From contig NC_135125.1 of assembly GCF_050908995.1 (NCBI RefSeq), positions 16,455,011 through 16,519,010 on the forward strand: 64,000 bases of DNA. Reading direction: 5' to 3'. Below the pieces are notes generated by a model that did no database searches, was not told the DNA's origin, and was given only the letters and a program-made list of their open reading frames with translations. Below, piece after piece: positions 61,250-64,000 of the stretch (position 1 is the first letter of the stretch; the number at the start of each line of letters is the position of its first letter). Made by a program: the position numbers and the translations under genes. The stretch is from Andrena cerasifolii (taxonomy: Eukaryota > Arthropoda > Insecta > Hymenoptera > Andrenidae).

Positions 61250-63552
61250 TCATATTCCCCTCCTCCACTTTTCGCCGTTGCTGAACTTGGTCATTTCTCG
61301 ACCGCTCACGCCACACGTGCCGATCCCAACTCGGCCGTTCACGTTTTCAGGCGTCGCGAATATGCTTTTCTTAATTACTCCCTTTTTCGAAGACTGCACA
61401 AATATTGCGAGAAACAGAATGTTAATAATCGTCCAATTTGTTTAGATGTTTAAAATATTTAAACGCTACCGTACCTTGTTAGTAAATGCTAGCCATTTGT
61501 TCTTCTCCATCTCGCGTTCCTCCTCGAGCTCCTTAAATCGCTGGAGCTTCCTCTGTTTCTTTTTCTTCAGGTATTCTCTCTGTTTATTGGGATCTGAGCC
61601 TGCAACCGCAGCAGCTTGCATTTTTCTGTAAATCAACGAACCTATCACATATACAATTATTAAGTATCAACCACTATTAGAACAATATACTGTTATAGAA
61701 ACTGTCTGTCTTTTTCGCTGATTATAAAAATCTTAACGATTCTGTAATGAATATACAACGACATTAATTATCATAATATTCCCTAATGCTACAAAGCGCA
61801 GTATAATAGTAAGGATTATGAAACATTTAATTATACAATCCTAAAAACAGAAGAGACATATAATAGTATTTGTGGATAGAAGAAACATTTCAACGATAGT
61901 CTATTATTTTCTGTTACCTTTTCCTGGATTCCGGCGATGTACACAAACAGTGCGACATCAAGAGATAAATGAACGATAATGGAATTTCAGATCAAGGCGC
62001 ATGGAACGGTGAAGTGATTATCAGGACCAATTGGGGATAAAAAGACGAGGAGAAAAATGAACAATTAGTAATCATGGTTTCTAACAAGATTTATCCAACA
62101 ATGTTTCTCAAAAAGCTGATATATGTTGAATATTGTAAAGGAGAATCATGTTAAGGGGTAATGGCACTGTAGAACCCGGAAAGGCAGCCTGATTTTCAAA
62201 ATTTTTTATGCGAGTATAGCGAATGGAATACAAAATCTGTTTCAAGGCCTTTATTGTACATACCTTCAAGTATGATCACAATTTTTTTTACACAAAATGG
62301 CGGCGCCACGGTTCAATTAAAGAAGCTTCTTTCGGCCGGAAAGATTTCTTCTTCAATTTTTGACCCAGAACAAAAAACCAAACATTTTTTAGTTCTATAT
62401 AAGATTATCTCGGGAAACACACGAGGAAATGAAAAAATACTGTTTTTTGTAAGAATGCTGCGTGATTGAACAAAAAGTGACGTGAAAAATTGTTGAAACG
62501 TTTTGTTCAATCATGCGGCATTCTTACGAAAAAGTTTTTTTTTTTTTTTTTAAATTCCCTCGTGTAATTCCCGAGATAATCTTATATAGAATTAAAAAAT
62601 TGTTGGTTTTTTGTTCCGAGTCAAAAATTGAATGACAAATCTTTCCGGCCGCGGAACCATGTTTTTTAGAAGTAGCTTCTTTCGTCGAGCTGTGGCGCCG
62701 CCATTTTATATTTAAAAATTTTTTAAAAAATTGTGAGCATACTTCAAGGTATGTGCAATAAAGGCCTTCAAACAGATTTTGTATTCTATTCACTATTCTC
62801 GCATAAATAAATCTGAAAATCAGGCTGCTCCTCCGAGCTCTACAGTGGCATTACCCCTTAATGGTAAAACAACTACCACTGAAGAAAATCCAACAACGTA
62901 CTTTGATTTCTGATCTGCCCAATCTGACGCTGGCCTTTTGGCCACTGACTTTAGCTGACTAAGCATCGTGACATCTGTGTTTTTATACTCGTTGAACGTT
63001 ACGTTAACGACGCCATCCTCGCTAATCGCATCTATGGTCGCCTCGTAATATCTGAAACATTTCATCCTTACTTCGACTGAAACTGTATTCATTGCTTAAC
63101 GCTAAAGACATTCGAATCTCCCTCGACAGATAAGTATGGCCGTGCTTACGTAAATGACAATTACTTACTTTCCATCCTCGCTCCAGGGTGCCATGCACTG
63201 ATCACCAACCTTCCACTTGTTGGCCAGAACTGCAAGTAAAATAGGATCTTTAGCATCCATGCCATTGGCTTGCCTTTTTTCCTGTTGTTGTGATTTAATT
63301 AAATCATGTGTCAGCTCTATTACTTCCTCGAGATCAATTTTCAATTTCAGTAGTTCTTCGTTAGTGGGATCCGTGGTGAGCGCTGCTTCCACCTGTAACG
63401 TTAAATAGCAGTATACACTTAACATTGCAGATCGTAAACACGGAAGGGATCTCCTAAAATGGACTCGCCACTCCACCATTTGTGTAAGGTTAAGCAAAAA
63501 ACAAAAGCCTCACCTGCTGGAGCTGCAGTTTGTAATTCTGTAAATCGTCCAT
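61250..63552 (-). CDS. SMNDC1: Survival motor neuron domain-containing protein 1 / splicing factor 30, complete, 5 coding exons
   Basis: Coding exons on the minus strand: 63552-63514, 63392-63169, 63051-62902, 61625-61475 and 61393-61250. They total 708 nt (235 residues plus stop), against 238 residues in human. All introns are GT-AG: 121, 117, 1276 and 81 bp. The first residues MDDLQNYKLQLQQ match the family N-terminal helix. The Tudor domain runs from about W73 to L122. The aromatic-cage residues correspond to W83, Y90, F107 and Y110, expected to bind symmetrically dimethylated arginine on Sm and other splicing proteins. After it comes a basic and charged helix (KKKKQRKLQRFKELEEE, in exon 4) and a tail with KKSIFATPENVNGRVGIGTC, typical of SPF30. 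The family acts in the nucleus in U2 snRNP/tri-snRNP association during spliceosome assembly. The start sits in a good context (GAG before ATGG). Intron 3 holds a 711-bp transposon (62151-62861) that ends 40 bp from the 5' splice site. Confidence 0.96.
62151..62861. mobile_element. TTAA-GGGG long-hairpin MITE inside SMNDC1 intron 3
   Basis: Both ends carry TTAA followed by GGGGTAATG(G/C)CACTGTAGA in opposite orientation. The inverted arms continue inward with clear similarity (for example the stretches at 62165-62270 and 62740-62850) for several hundred bases, so the transcript could form a long imperfect hairpin. No transposase is encoded. The TTAA on both sides suggests a TTAA-specific (piggyBac-type) transposase, but the GGGG ends are not the usual piggyBac CCY ends, so the class is open. 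It makes up over half of a 1276-bp intron. Core similarity to other elements is at 62360-62414 and 62571-62625. Confidence 0.85.
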
Positions 63553-64000
63553 CTCGAGCCTTGAACGAACAGTGTACTAGCAAATGCGAAAGTAACGTCT
63601 ACCAAGCGTTCTTTCCTTCCCTAATACTACTGTCAGAAACGCAAGTAAAAGCGAACACTGGTGAACACCCTCCTGCACCCTCCACACTATGTATATACCT
63701 ATATATATATATATATATATATACACAGGATTGTGCGATGAACGCGAAACAATTCGCAAGATGGCTCTCCTACAGCGCGGAAATTACAAAACAGTAAAAC
63801 CAAGTAAAACTGAACGTCTGAAATTTGTTTCTTTCGCGTCGCGTTCAAGATTAAATCTATATTATATGTTAAACTTATCGAATCGTTTCACGCTATCGGA
63901 AATGCACGTAGCGTTTTAGGAAAGGGCATCGTCCTCTTTATTATCCGCCATGCATTTGTAGTAGTAAGAAACGAGCTAATCACCGGCTTCTATACGTACA
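63553..64000. other. Region upstream of SMNDC1 (promoter and 5' leader)
   Basis: No further coding exon is recognised. The stretch includes an (AT)n microsatellite at 63701-63723 and, on the minus strand, a tiny open frame of 11 codons (63951-63916, beginning MADNKEDDALS) that would be an upstream ORF if transcription starts beyond it. The window ends before any next gene can be seen. Confidence 0.5.
63701..63723. repeat. (AT)n microsatellite
   Basis: Uninterrupted alternating AT of about 23 bases, about 150 bp upstream of the SMNDC1 start codon. Confidence 0.95.

Noticed and set aside
1..64000. CRISPR arrays, operons, intact tRNA or rRNA genes, viral genes
   Set aside because: No regularly spaced repeats, no intact cloverleaf, no rRNA-like stretch and no viral protein motif were seen; the window is animal nuclear DNA.

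Overview
The window looks like insect nuclear DNA, most probably from a hymenopteran (bee, wasp or ant). Three things point that way: two intron-containing animal genes with very short GT-AG introns, a high density of CpG-rich non-coding DNA that switches abruptly to AT-rich DNA around the genes, and small non-autonomous DNA transposons with scattered short TTAGG runs. The species cannot be named from sequence alone.

Layout. Positions 1 to about 57,480 hold no protein-coding gene that I can support. They are mixed GC-rich and AT-rich intergenic (or very long intronic) DNA peppered with transposon relics: a Tc1/mariner-type MITE (1168-1580), a long-TIR element (12035-12603), seven large elements bounded by TTAA-GGGG ends (the seventh lies at 62151, inside a gene), a decayed relative (15801-16284), two hAT-type MITEs with 8-bp target duplications (40712-40910, 46913-47093), a short Helitron-like end pair (55038-55184), a small TTAA element (56129-56250), and clusters of a GCAAYRTTGC palindrome (42803-43599, 44616-44784), one of which surrounds a tRNA-like relic. 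Base composition changes near 53,650, after which the DNA is AT-rich.

The last 6.5 kb carries two intact genes, both on the minus strand. SLC12A8 (57489-60173) has 9 coding exons and 698 codons; it encodes a CCC-family membrane transporter. SMNDC1/SPF30 (61250-63552) has 5 coding exons and 235 codons; it encodes a Tudor-domain splicing factor. Every exon junction was worked out by hand and keeps frame. The genes are tandem neighbours, with about 1.1 kb between the SMNDC1 stop and the SLC12A8 start. They act in unrelated processes (pre-mRNA splicing and membrane transport), and nothing in the sequence suggests a joint pathway.

The most unusual signal is in the TTAA-GGGG elements. At least five of them, with unrelated outer arms, share a core of about 60 bp inside the hairpin arms. 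This suggests modular long-hairpin transposons with a conserved internal part.
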